A DNA stretch of 64,000 nucleotides from Phorcus lineatus (taxonomy: Eukaryota > Mollusca > Gastropoda > Trochida > Trochidae), in contig OV121086.1 in the NCBI GenBank assembly GCA_921293015.1, positions 32,053,194 through 32,117,193 on the forward strand, given 5' to 3'. A program made the position numbers and the translations under genes. A model generated the notes under the pieces. The model was given only the letters and a program-made list of their open reading frames with translations. It did no database searches and was not told where the DNA came from. Below, piece by piece: positions 48,201 through 63,200 of the stretch (the stretch's first letter is position 1; each line of letters starts with the position of its first letter).

Positions 48201-51200
48201 TGAACGGATGGCTTTTGTTACGTATATCATTAATTATTTTAAGATAACTCTACCTTAGCTTCGTGACTTGAAAACTAGCTCATTTTTCTTGTAGATAATA
48301 GGAGACATTTTAATGATTCACTATGAATGAATACACTCTGCACATAACTTTATTTCAAACATTTTCATGTATGATTACATATAAGGAGTTAATATAATTT
48401 AGAAATTTTAAAAAAATGTAGTCCTGATATCTCACATCTTATTTCATCATTTAAGGCATATAAACTGGTCTATATGAGAACAACAGTTATTTTCAAGAAA
48501 ATCGAAAGAAAAAAAGAAGCAAGAAAAACAAAAACAAAAGTTAAGAATAAAAAAATTCATTCACTCACTGATACATACTCATTCACTCTTTATTGTGAAA
48601 CTCCTCCAGAACAAGTTTTTAAGACATTGCCCATTTTCCCACAAATTCATCAAACTTAGACTTATTCCATATCTGATGTTTGCTATAGTGTAATAATATT
48701 TTAACTCTTTCTTGAAGTGTGATAATTTTGGTTTTATCTTCCTCAACTTACTTTGTAAATATGGTATTTGGCTAAAAGTAAGAGATCATAGGTATCATCT
48801 GTATAAAAAGTTGGAGAACACCCAAAAAGAGTCATATCACTCTGTAGATGTACGATACCCGTGTGAACGCAGTTCAATTTCAGCCATTTTGAAAAATCTT
48901 GCCAAAAAGTATAAGTTGCTCAACAATTCCAGAAGAGATGAACTATAGATTCAGGTACTGCTCCACAGAAAGTACAGAGACCATTTTCAACAATATTCAT
49001 TTTAATCAAGTGGGTATTTACAGGCAAGATTCTGTGAAGCAGTCTGATTTGCAACCATCTTAGCTTAGATCTGAAGTAGTCTTGAAAGGCTTAATAAACA
49101 CCTTAAGCCAATCAATATATTTCGGTGGAATTCTCTTTCCTACCATATCAAAGCATAAAATGATAAATTTGATAAACTATATACCTGTATCCTCGTCGAC
49201 AGTCAGTGTGTGGCTGGACGGCGAACAAGATGGTGCGTTGTCATTGACATCATCAACGTTAACGGTCACCGTCCCCGTCCCCTGTAGGTAATAAGATAAT
49301 CTTAAAACCAAATTCTATATGAATAATCAAAGAAGTCTCTTCCAGCAGTGTGTTATGGAATCATTTCTTCTAAAGTTAAGTTACAAACAGACTCTTTCGC
49401 TTGCAATAGACTGAGATTACTGATTCATGCAGAAGTTTGTCTTGCAATTAGCGACAATGTTTGCAAAGAAATTATTTCAATGTATCTTTATAAAATTGAT
49501 TTCCTCATTGAACTTTACCGTAAGACTCCCACCGTCGGTGGCAGTGAGAGTGATGACGTAATACTTGGTACCGGCAGGGAGGGTGTCATAGTCCACTGTT
49601 TCAGCAAGGGAGATAACCGCTGAGGCCGGGTCGATACGGAATTTGGATGTGCCGCTCTGTGTAACTGCGACAATTAAAAAGAAGAATACACATTAGGCTA
49701 GATGTATACTGGGGTCAAAAGATTGAGATGAGGTCAAAATAGGGCGAGATATTGTCAAAGGAACTTAGTTTAGGTGACTTGAGATTTATTGAGTTTATTG
49801 ATTTATTGAGTTTAGATGAGGTGATGACATCTCAAAAGATGTTGCTTTTTGAATTATACATTATCTGCAGGCATAAAACAACAAGCTTCACTTTGGTCCT
49901 TGTGCTAAAGAAATTGACCGAATGAACAGTTAAATCTGAATAACCACAAAGTATGTTTTATATGACAACTCCAGCGTACTTTCAAAGATCGAGGCCAACA
50001 GCAATCAAATAATAAAACCATCAGCTTTTATTAATGGTAGAAAAATGAAAAAGTTTCAGAGGATTAGAAGGCAATTTCTAATTGAAAGGCAATGACAATT
50101 ACAGGCCAGTTATTATAACACTTTTTTTTTCAAAAAACAATGGCGTGTCCAGGACATTTTTTAGGTTTAGAATGGTGTTTAGTTGCAATGACTTCATCTT
50201 TATAAACATTAGAAACGGCCCGGGATGTTCCCCCTTTGGATCCGAAACCAATATAACACTAGTTGTTGTTTTTTTAAAAAGGGATAGGATATGGGGTGGT
50301 TTAGCTTAGAGTTAGCTACGTCGACTTCACCTTTAAATATTCTAAGAGAATGCTCCCCTTGGATCCAAAAACGACATGACACTAAGGCTTGAAAGAAAAA
50401 TATAGGAGATTGGATGGTTTAGCTTAGATGTAAGTTTGTGGACTTCATCTTTAAATATTCCAAATTATAATCTCCCCCTCGCCTTGGATCCGAAACTAAT
50501 ATACCACAAAGGTCTTAAAGAGGATATGAGGTAGGGTGGTTTCAGCTTAGATTTCGTTAAGTGGACTTCATCTTTTAATATTCCAAATTATAATCTCCCC
50601 CTCGCCTTGGATCCGAAACTAATATACCACAAAGGTCTTAAAGAGGATTGGAGGAAGGGTGGTCTGAGCTTAGATTTCGCTAAGTGGACTTTATCTTTTG
50701 ATATCATAAATGCTCCAAAATGCTCCCCCATCCCGACTTTTTTAAACCACAAATGTCTTAAACAATACCTGCAGTGATGGCATAGGCTGTGACGTCATGA
50801 GGGGCGTAGTCGGTGTCAGCTGCTGTATACGTATGAACTACCGTCCCTATGCTGGCAGTCTCTAACACATTCACTGACGGGTTGGGGGTTGCAAACGTTG
50901 GTGTGGCTTCGTTGACGGCAGTGACGTCGACTGTGACCTTTAGGGTGACGGAGTTGCTTCCATCAGTGACGTCAACGGCTAGAGTGTATCGTGTAGTAGC
51001 CGAGTCATAATCCACGACTAGCAGAAAGAAACATATGAAGAGTTATGTAGAGAACATGCAGTAACATAAAAAACTGCTAGATTTGTTACGTTCTGGTTTT
51101 GAACATTAAAATTATTTTGCGAATCTTCGGTTTCGTGATCTTTAAAAAACATTATTCGAACATACAGTATTAATATTTATACCCAAAACTGATGAAGAAA

Positions 51201-54200
51201 TGATAAAACATAAGCTGAAAATCCAAAAGAAAGTTATCACTCTCTAAACTGAATATGCGAATATTTTTTTAAAGTTTCATTCAATAGTCGAAGTTTAAGC
51301 TTTAGAAGTATCACACGAAATTATTATTACAAGTGACAAAGAGGTAAAACGACTAATTATTGATGTACATGTAGGTCATGATCTATATTTGGGGGAAAAC
51401 GTAAACCTCTAGATCTAAAACTTACAAACGAAAAAACGTTATCTGAAAACTAAAAAATTCGAAAATGCCAGAATAGAAGAAAACGGTGGTTGTTTACCGC
51501 ACACGCGCCTAGCTATAGGTTCTTGTTATAGACCAAGGTTTTATCTTAGTAGCAGTTAGGTATACATGACATTTTCTATCGGTCGGCATGATGGTATGCA
51601 CTCATGCACAGCCAAAAAGGTTTATTCCACGTCAAATGTGGGTGTTTCATTGTTTCAAGAAATAGTATATTCATAAGATTTATACATGTACGAGATCCTT
51701 TTTCATGGTTATCATTACAAAATGGTTACAACTTTCTTTTGTTTGGAACTTTTTGTGACTATCGATATGAACCTGTTCGTTTTAGATACGAACTACTAAA
51801 TTTATTGGTCCTATAAACAATTTAGGACTATTGTATATCACCTCTAACCATAAAAGTGATAAAATGCCATCAACGCATTGAATTGAATTTATTGCATACT
51901 TCACATTCGAATGCCGAAAGGTGTAACGCTTTAACTCATAGGGGCTACTAGATATTATTCGTTATGATAAAAAATCGTTTGTAAAAAGGAAGAAAGGGGA
52001 AAGCTATAGCACAATTCTATTCTTACACGACCATAATTTTCCAAAATTACTTTCTACGCGAAATATGATTATATACTGAACAAGACAAGTTTAAGATCCA
52101 CACATATTTTCAGTATCAAGGTATTCTATACATGTAGTTCATAGAATGTTCCATGTGATGTATGAATATTGAATAACGTAGCGGTCCTTAACTATTTTTG
52201 TTGAGTATAGCCTATGTGCATTCATACTTACGTGCCGCCAAGGTGATGGCCCCAGTTGCACCGTCTATATTAAACTTGCCATCACCATTACCCGAGGTGA
52301 AAGTGTGGGTCAACGTGTCCCCATCTCCATCTGTACACCCGAGGCTTGTCACCTGTATAGAAATTGAAATTAAAATTCATAAGTTCCTTTGACTATAAGA
52401 AATAACCAAAGGTAACACATGAGCCCAAAAACATATAAGAAGTTATTTAACCAATTACCATTGACCTATCAATGCATAAAATTTTCAGCTTTTTGCGCCA
52501 TGTATATTGTTATCAGCCCCTCCTTTATCGTGTCTTTATTGGTTTTATCAAATTTGGAAACTATTGCTTTTATAAGGAATCATATTAAACATACATTCAT
52601 TACTTCAACACTAAATTGTAGTTTCTCAACTTTTGTCAACTATTGTCTTGAGTGGCAAATACTATTCGGATGTTATCTATGATAGATGCATTTACCATCC
52701 CAAAAACACTACCACAGAAACTATCGCTTGTGTGAGATCAAGGGATATCTACATTGTAGATATTGTTACAATCAAATCGTCATTATCAATTTTATTCATT
52801 ATCATGTCATGACATCACAAGGCTTGATATCACCTGGAATGGATCTTACAACACTATTAAATCACAAACTTGATGGCCTCACAATACTAGCATGTCATAA
52901 TTATGACGACATCACAATGTAACGACCTCACTATGGTCACTGCTGATGAATTCTGATAAAATTTTGTATTCTACACATAAACAGTCATTTGCTTATAAAT
53001 TTTTTAGAATGATTTTGGATGATAACTAAATCTCACCTCATAGATAGATATATGAACACTGGTTGAATAAAAAAACTATTAAAATAAATAATTTATATGA
53101 AATATATTTACTACTCTACTCAACTTAGATATATTTCATATCAGAAGTCACTCGGATGAGATTCTTTAATAGATATATTGCATCTATTAGGAGAAAGTGA
53201 AAAAGTTTTACCTTTTCGGTGTTGCAGTTTTTTGTATAGAGATTTTGGGTTCTGAAAGGTTCATCTTAACCTAAATAATAAGTTTTTCAAGTTAGTCAAA
53301 ATATTTTAGATATAAATGTAACACATCGTATACACTCCATCAAGCCTGAGACATATGGTTTTGGGCATTTTGCACCAAGAGGGACATTTTATGTCACTTA
53401 TTTGAAATTTTAGCTTCCTTACCGCGTCATTCACCGCCGCATCTTCAGCCAACGTCGCATACACAATGTAGGATGGGCAGGAGGGTGTATTATCGTTGAC
53501 GTCAGTGACGGTGACGGTAACAATGGTTGTTGCCGAACGCTGAGGCGTTCCACCATCATATGCCGTCACTTCCAGCGCGTATGACGGTGTTGTCTCGAAG
53601 TTCAAGGAATTCTGAAGGGTGATCTTGCCGCTGGTTGGACCGATGGTGAAGTCGTTTCCGGCGTCTCCATCTTTGTTACACAACGTAAATTTGAAAGCGA
53701 TATATATTTTGATTGCTTAATTTCTTTTTTGTTGCAAGCAGGTTCAATTAAAAATTGACTTTAAAAAAAAACTTAAGTTCATGGTGGTATACACTTGAAA
53801 AACCGTTGTGCTGTCCAAACTAATTCAATCAGATCCTTATAGAGTTACAATCCAATATCCTTGATGCCAAAATGTTCTAACGGTTCGGCACCTAAGTAAC
53901 AAGGGGAACTCTTTGCCTGTATCACCAAAAACAAAAAATATAAAATAATGTGACAAGTGTGTCAAAATTTCTTTGACGATGACATCAGGACATTGATAAA
54001 ATTTTGTAAATTTAAAGCAAAACGTCTTACTTGTTATGGAGAAACTTATGTCACCGTCGGTTCCATAATCCTGATCGGTAGCAAGAACAGTCGTGACCAA
54101 AGCGCCCACGCCCGTGCTCTCCGGGAGCTGAAAAGTGTTGAACAAGTCTCTTTGAAGAGGTAACTTTTTCCACTCATGAACACAACTCGATAATTTCTAC

Positions 54201-57200
54201 CACGTTTTAGCAATACCGATAGCAATACATATTTGACCTTCAGAGGTGTCAACAGTCACATAAAAAAGTCAAATCATTTTTTTAGAATTGAAAATTTAAC
54301 TTTCGAGCATAAAATTTTCCCGTATGCTTATGTTAGCTATGTAAAAATATGATAATAGATTGTACTGTCAATATTTTGTGGGCGTTTCATAATCAAGATC
54401 AATAGGATTTGATGAAATAGCAAGGCGGACCTTTGATAAAAATAGTATATTACCAATATTCACAATAATCATAGATATTGCAAACTTGAAAGGAATACCA
54501 TTTTCTGTAAATGTCTTTTTAATATCTATAAAGAACAAATAATTCCAATATTCTTACGGTTTCAAACGATGGGAAGCCCCCACCGAATACCGGATCATGC
54601 TCGTTAGCTGCCGTTATAACGACCGTTACAGACGTCGTCCCCGTTAGTTCAGGCGTCCCACCGTCCTTAGCAATGATTCGTAGAAGATAGTAGTTGGGAT
54701 CATTGGCAACGTTGTCAAGATCAATGGCAGTCTTCAGCTGGAGTTCCGCTCCAGAAAACTGGAATCTGGTTGTGTCTCCATCCTCGATCTCGTACGTTAA
54801 CGTCGACGTAGCGTCACCGTCCGTAGCGGCTACGGTGAGCACGCTTACTCCTGCACCAGTGGTGGCAGTTTCAGAAAGGGTTTTGGAATACGGAGCTCCT
54901 GTGAAGACGGGAACTTCGTCGTTGTAGTCACTGACGGTGATGGTGATGGTTTGGTCAACGCTTCGGGAGGGTGTTCCCCCATCTGACGCGCGGACTGTGA
55001 CGTCGTAGGAGTCGACAGTCTCCCGGTCCATCGCTGTGAGTTTTGTTAGGACACCAGATAGTGGATCCAAGTGGAAAATACCTGTCACGGTCGAGCTAGT
55101 GGCTGCGGAATAAGAATTAAAAAATGGAAATAGGTGAGAAAATAATGCCAGGGTAAACACGTTACTATAAAAGATCATATGGCATGATAAAACATTAATA
55201 GAATTAGTATTAACATGAACTACATTATGCTTTTAAGTAGACCATAACATGACCTTACGTGCAGCTGAAATTAACCACAATGGCAACCTCTCTAATCTAT
55301 TCTCTACAAAATTAGTTAAGGACCACTCTTATATTCAACACTAATAAATCATAAGATGCATTATTTTTATTAAATCGGGTTGTCAACCTATTTGTTGAAT
55401 GTACATAATTCAAATCCGAATCTCCCTACAGGGTGATACGTTTTTTGGTATAGAATATGTTCTTTTAAATTGAAGAATTGAATGTAAAACGACATCCCTA
55501 AAACAAAAAACGTTTGCCCGGCCCCAACCGTTGAGTGTGTTGGGGATTATAATGTATATGTTCAAAAGGACAGTATATGAGTATTTCAAATGCGTGAACT
55601 TTTCTAATCGTAATATGAAACACTTACAGTCAACAGTTGATATGAGAGAATACTGGATTTCGCCATCAGCACCATCATCGGCGTCTGTTGCTGCTATGGT
55701 AACCACAGTGGTACCGTCATTGGCATTCTCAGATATAATTGGAGCTACTGGTGAGTTAGGGGACCACGCTGGATCTGCTTCGTTAACTGGGGTGATCTGA
55801 GATTGGCATAACGATATTTACCTCATATGCATGCGTAATTATACACTTTTGTTTATAAACGAGTTCTTGAAATAATTATAACAATTGTAAAGGAATGCTC
55901 AATTGGGGTATAATGTTCACCCTGAAGGATTTGCAGTTATGCTTCGGCACACCATTTAAATCTTTACATGCCGTATTTAGGTACCCATGTACACAGCTGG
56001 ATAATCTAAGTGCAATGTTGATAAGTGTCAAACTTTTATAGTGTCTCAAACCTGGAATCGAACCCTGGCCGAAATCAAAATAGCTTCAAGGACCTTAATT
56101 TAAAAAAATAAATGCTGATGAAATCATGTATATTTCAACATATGTTAATTATATTGGCTATTATCAGTCAATATTTAAAAACTTTTATTCCTGGGAACAT
56201 GGTCGATTTTAATCAGACTGATAAGTTCCTATTTTCATTTATTGCCTATAATGTCCCTAGAAAGTAAAATATACGTAAAACTTACAGAGACAACGACGCT
56301 GGTAGAAGCAGAGCTAACAGGTGTCCCATCGTCCTCGGCTTTTACAACAAGAGTGTATTTTGTTGTAGTTTCGTAGTCAGTAGCTGAAGTGTCAGTATGA
56401 AATGTGTCCACTTGATATCGAATATTCTTTACTTAAATAGTTTAGTGTTAGAATTCAAGCTGAAGAATTAAGTCAAAAAGGAACAACTTCAAATATCAAA
56501 TGACGCAAATTTTGGTAAACAGTCGAAGTCGCGAGATGTGAAATTAGAGTAATATGGTCATGGACATCTCCTTTTGAATAACCGGTTAAGCAAATACAGA
56601 TTTTGAAAATAACGTTATACATTAAAATCGTTCTAAGAAGACGACCGATCGAAACTGAAATCCGAAATTCTAGTTGAGAAACTGTTTGCCTTTTCATTCA
56701 TCAATTTGGACGAGGAAATATTGGTTAAGCGGGGCTTCTATTAAGAGGGATGTCGGTTAAAATGGTATGCCCTCTGTTGTCGTTGTCGGTTAACAGCGCT
56801 TGACATTTTGAATATTAAGAAAGTTTTAAAAAGTGTGACTCCATTGATACTTAATCTTAGATGTTCTACTACTCACTTGCAGCCAGTGTTAAAGCCCCGG
56901 TTGTACCGTCCAAAGCGAATTTACCATCTCCGTTACCGGATAGGATCGAATAGGTAATAGTATCCCCGTCAGGGTCGACACATGATACGGTGGTAACCTG
57001 TAATGAATAGGCGTTGTTGGTTGCAGATTATTTCTATGAACAATTAGACATGAATGTGGTATCATATGTTCTACAATTTGATTTAATTTCAGGTGGTGAA
57101 TTATGAATTTGAGACTCTTAAGTAATTTGCAATTTACAAAAGTAGGCTAACGAACCAAAAACGTGGCAGCACTACTCTCAGGCACATCGACGAAATCTGC

Positions 57201-60200
57201 CGACGTTGGACAATACAAATCGGCCTCGTTGACGTCAGTGACGGTGACGGTGACGGTAGTAGTCACAACTTTTGGTGGCGAGCCGCCGTCACTTGCCGTC
57301 ACCTCAAGGGTGTAGGAAGGTGTAGTTTCAAAATCGAGTGCGTTTTTATTTGTTATTTTTCCACTGGACGCATCAATCTCGAAATCAGTGTTCGTATTTC
57401 CATCTGGAAAGAAAGTGTCAAATTTGAAAGAATTAATAGATTTGTATCTTCTTTAATGCTGGACCAAACTTACCCACTCAGCCTTACTGTCAATATATCT
57501 TCGTAGTGAATAATTACAATTTGATCCTTGTTATTACGTAAGCATTAGATGCTTTTTAAACTGTAGACTATTAAATATTTTACCATCTTATTACAGTATT
57601 TGCAATACCATGATATTATATTATTAATATTCAAAAAGGTTCAGCTAATCGGGTCTAGGTGTTGGCTCTTATAGATATCACAAGGAATCCCCTGTAAAGT
57701 TCTCTTTTGCTCTTCATTTAATGAAAGAAAAATGTAAAAAAGCAAATATCTTCTTCTAAAAAACTTGACTCACCATACTTAATAAGAGTCAAAGGGTACG
57801 CAGTCTAATCGTCATTTACTCATCCCCCAAAATCTCAACCTTAATTCGTTGATTTATGAATATTATGAATGACAGATTAGCAAAACTTTTGATAATTGCT
57901 CCTGAAAATAGATTTGGCTTTATAAGTGTATTTCACATCCTGAAAAGCTACAGAGGCAAAGTCTGTGAAGGTGACAATGCTAGTAACCTGTGTTATCAAT
58001 CGAACCTACTTGTTATTGAGAATGTGACGTCTCCGTCGGTTCCAACGTCTAGATCAGTTGCAATAACCGTCTCAATCAGAGACCCAACGGGTATATTTTC
58101 TGCAAACTGCAACATTTTTGCAACAAAATAACAATTATCTAAGAAAAAGAGATAAGTTAAGGGATATATATTGGGCGTTTTTCGGACTCTCTGATGAAGA
58201 TATGGTTTATCGAAAACTAAGCACAAATGTTTACTTCTCATTGAGATAGTTTGAGAATAAGTCTAAGATTTATCCGGAATCAACAGCCCTTTCCACAACC
58301 CTAAGATGTTTGAAACTTATCCTTATCATGACATGATAAAGCTAGCACTGAATATTGTATAACAAGATGTTCCAATGTCCTACCGAGGGAGTTGATGGGA
58401 ACCCAGCACCTATAACTGGATCGTGGTCGTTGACTGCCGTCACGGATACCGTCACGGACGTCGTTCCGGTTCGTTCTGGAGTTCCTCCGTCCTTGGCGAT
58501 GATACGGAGGATGTAGTAGCTGGGGTCGTTGTCAGGTTGGTCCAGGTTTATTGCGGTCTTCAGCTGTAGTTCCGCTCCAGAAAACTGGAATCTGGCGGTG
58601 TCACCGACCTCGATCTCGTAAGTCAACGTTGACGTGGCGTCCGCATCCGTTGCTGCGACGGTGACAATGCTCACTCCAGCGGCAGTCGTTGCACTCTCTG
58701 CTATAGTTCTAGAATAAGGGGTACCGGTAAATACTGGGTCTTCGTCGTTGTAGTCGGTGATGGTGATTGTGATGGTTTGGTCAACCGTGCGTGGAGGGGA
58801 GCCACCATCGGACGCTCGGACTGTGACGTCATAGGAATCGCTGGATTCCCTATCCATGGCACCAAACGTTTTAAGAACGTTTGATTCCAACTTGAATATG
58901 TCGGTTACGCTTGCACCTCCAGCTGTAACATAAAGGTCAGTTACGGTTTGTGATTGACAGGAACAATTCTAAAGACAACTGGAAGAGTGTACAAACATGA
59001 CATTTTATGAAAAAAATAACTGATAGTTGGTATCTTAAGGGAAATTTTATTCAATTTTGACACTTAAGTCGCAAGTTGTTCAGTAAATTTCCTCCGTTTC
59101 ATGTAGTCATTAATTTACCAACATGTTGCAACCTCAATTCTGTTATAAAAATATTGACGGGACTGATTACTAATACAGGTGTTCTATTTATTGATTATAC
59201 CGAGTTCTGATTGGATATCTGCTAATATAAGTTCAAACCATCTCACACTCTTCATCTACCACTATCAACTCTCCTGTGTCTTTCCGTCTGATTCCATTTT
59301 TAGTTTTGACTAATTGGCGTACTAAACAGGTTTTTTTGCCAGATTTTCGACCAAAATCACGTCTTTTTACCTGAAGAATGTGACTCAAAATAGCATTCAA
59401 ATGAACTTTAGTAGATCAAGATAAAATGCAACAATTCATCATGATTGGCATATATCAAGTTAAATGCTGGCCTATCATGTCAATGTCCCGGGTATACGTC
59501 AAATCACGGTGCAGGCAGTAAACATTTGTAAACTCGGCCTTGAACTGCCCCCGGTTGGGTACTCGAACACGAGAAAGAATCTACCAATACGGTCTCGAAG
59601 AGCGCTTGAAAGCCTGTATCTTTATGTGCCGTAAAAGAATGCTATTCAATTATTATCAACAAACGAAAGGTCTCTGAAATTGTCAGGACTACACTCACCA
59701 TCGGTAGTTGAAACCAGAGAATAAGTTATGGTTCCATCAGCACCGTCGTCCGTGTCTGTTGCTGCTATGGCAACCACCGAAGTTCCAGGGCCTTCATTCT
59801 CTGCAACTGCAGGAGCTGTAGGGACATTCGCTGACCAGACTGGATCAGCTTCGTTCTCTGGAGAAATCTGCGTTTAATAAGAGTATACGATATCGAGAAG
59901 AGTTGTCTTAGAATCTCCCGTATTGCGAATAGGATGCGTCACTTGTCATTCTATTATAAACTTAATTGTTTAAACAGAATCGAAATCGCGAAAAACATAT
60001 ATCTACATGTATTTTCTATCATCTTAATCTATCCATCACGGCAACCTCCATATTACAGACAACTGCTCTATGCGGCCCCTACAAATCCTGACCGAGTGAG
60101 TTTACGGTTCAGTTTGACCGTCATCTGCTCAGCTCAGCCAGTCACAGCACCTTCCCTCGAGGACACAACCTGTCAATAGTGGCCATTTGCGATCACATGA

Positions 60201-63200
60201 TCGCAAGTGATTGGAATTTCTTTCTTTTTTTTCTCAACCGACTTATACTCACCGTTATAATGACGCTTGTTGAACCAGTCTTCGGAGTTGTGCCCGAATC
60301 AACAGCATGAATCACCAGGGTATACGATGTCTTTGTCTCATAGTCAGTTGCTGTGACGACAGAACGGTTTAACAATATATGTAAGATAGCTTTTTCTTTT
60401 TCTTTAGACCTGACGTTTACTTTATCCGGACCAAGGTTCTTATAACTTTTTTCGATAATTGTAAGTGACATGGTTGCTAACGAAAAGGTTTTTAAGAGTG
60501 ATCCTCTCCTATAATATAAGAATATAATTCTATTATTAGAATATAATTTAATATATAATTGAATATTTGTTAGCAATAATTCGACAACAATGGTTAATGT
60601 TTCCTTCAGTTCGAAGAAATTTTACAGCAATAAGAACTTGTAAGTTCAATAGCATGTCGCTTATGTAGGTTGAAAAACGTACCACTGATATCTTATCTCT
60701 GATAACTGTCTCAAATCTTGTCAAAATATATATTTCAAACAATCATTTACAGTTAATTTTCTATTTTTGGATTAAACTTATCAAATTCTAAAACTGACTA
60801 TTTCCCCCCTTAACAGTTCGATTCCTCCTTCATTCATGAAAAAGCATCCTAAAAGACTATTTTAAATATCAACAACCGAGTACGTAGTACATAATTTTGA
60901 TTAGATATAAGATGGAGTCGGGAAGAAATATATCATGAAATCAAAACGACGACAACAGGAAGCTTTAGAGAATCTTACATGTTGCCAAAGTTATGACTCC
61001 CGAAGCGGGATCGATTCCGAATTCTCCGCCGTTACCCAAGAATATGCTGTAGGTTACCGTGTCTGTATCGGCGTCTGGGCAGCTCACAGTGGTAACCTGG
61101 AGGAGGGGAATCATTCATAAAATAGTTATATACCCATCATGATCGCCATTTTCATCACGAGAGTTTTAAATATAAACATCAATATATATATTTCAACAAT
61201 TATCTCATCAGAAAGAATAATCTAATTATGAAAAAAAATGAATGAATCTGCTGTAAAAAATTTCCAGGCATCAAAATGAAATAATGAGTATGACATACTT
61301 ATCTCACCAACAGTTGAATAAGACATTAGATTACTTCCTCCATTAGCATATTATTACTGAACATTTTTAGGAAAGCAAATTATTTACTTAATTATATATT
61401 TCAATAGGGGCAATGAAACCATAGACTTCTCCGATAACTATTTGAATACAAATCAAGGGTGTATGTTCCGATAAATTGCAGCTGTTACAGTATGCACATT
61501 TTTTATGATTGATGAAATAATACCATGCATGGTTTGTAAGTCAATCAAGTACGGGTCTACGCTGGGAAGGCGAGAGTACCAATCAAATGGTTACTATCTT
61601 TACTCACCTTCGCCTCTTACAACTTAAAATTCCAGTAGGACTTATCACACATAGAATTGGTCGAATTATTTAAATGGATACTGTTAAAGGAGAACTAGAA
61701 CGTCATTTTTAGATAAATAAAGTGATCTCAAGGAAACGAATATAAATGTAACCAATTGCAAGACAATGTTTTGTTTTAAATCAAATGAAGCCGTTCTAAA
61801 TCGAAGATCACATCTCTAATGATAATAAGGCATTCAAATGAACATGATCGCCAATGGACTTTGCTCGATAATTTATAATTTCTTCTTCGACTATTGATGA
61901 CCGGGTAGATTAGTATCCGATTGGCATAAACTAATCTTTATTTTGGCAAATTTACATACATTAAATGTTCTGAAAAGGTGATGCTGCCCCTTTAATAGTC
62001 TTAGATTGGCAGGTCGGTTCTAAAACGTTTAAGGATTTCCGTGGAGATTGATCGTAAGGTAAACCCTGGATTATCTAAGATGTTAAATCCGTTTTTCATA
62101 GGATAGTGCAATACGTCTACACGTACGACATAGGCAGCAGAGCTACTCTCAGACATCGTTTCATGGATAGACGAGGGGCAAGCCGGTGCTGCTTCGTTGA
62201 TGTTGGTCACAGTTACGGTGACAACCGTTGTTGCTGACCTGACGGTGGCGCCGCCGTCTTTTACCGTCACTTCAAGGAGATATCCAGGGGTCGTTTCAAA
62301 ATCAAGAGGCTTCTCCAGAGTTATCTCCCCGGAAGTCGCGTCGATGGCAAAAGCAGTAGCAATATTTCCACCTGTCGAGGAAGATTCCGATGTTTAAGTG
62401 ATTAATAGTTAAGATGATTTCTGCAATGTCAAAATTGTCTTGAGCTCTCTTATTTTAACCTTTTGTCCTGAGATATCTAAGGCTGGTAATAACTGTTTTC
62501 GACTTCAAAAGTACATCGGATTTGGCATTAAGAAATCAATAAATCGATCACTAAATCTTCAATGTTTCAACATATGTAAACACATGAAAAGGATTAGGAA
62601 CGTTTTCAAACTTTAAATACCCTCTACTTACATGTAAGATTTGTATGAAGATTTCCTTGACCGAACGAATATACCTACATACCTACATACATACCTACCT
62701 ACATACATACATACATACATACATACATGTATAAAATACATATATAAAACAAACGTACATACATACCCCTACGCATGGCCTATACTTTCGTCAGCCCTCA
62801 AAACACGAATTTTGACGGGTTGGCAGCAAGATTTAGAATTAGCCAGTGATAGATACTTGTGAACGAAGATGTTCGAATCATAAACAATGACTAACCTGTA
62901 AGGGAGAATGCGAGGACACCATCAGTACCGTAGTCTGCATCGCTAGCCACAACTGTTTCGATTGTGGTTCCCAGCGCTGTGTCCTCGGCGAACTGCAATC
63001 AAGACTGCGTATCAATCTCATTAAAATCTGACAAAACTAGCATCGTACGTTTTTTCACTTTCAGGCACAAATCATTTACCTTTCAACAGTCCTGCATAAT
63101 GAATGATTTTTTAATAAATGAAGAAAATTTCAAAATATAATGAATTGTATTAACCATAAGGTTTAACTTACAGAAACCGATTTTGGAAAGGCAGCGTCAA

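Noticed and set aside
52198-52922. Three adjacent plus-strand frames near cadherin exon 16
   Set aside because: The first is antisense to exon 16; the others are AT-rich intron frames without similarity to anything I recognise.
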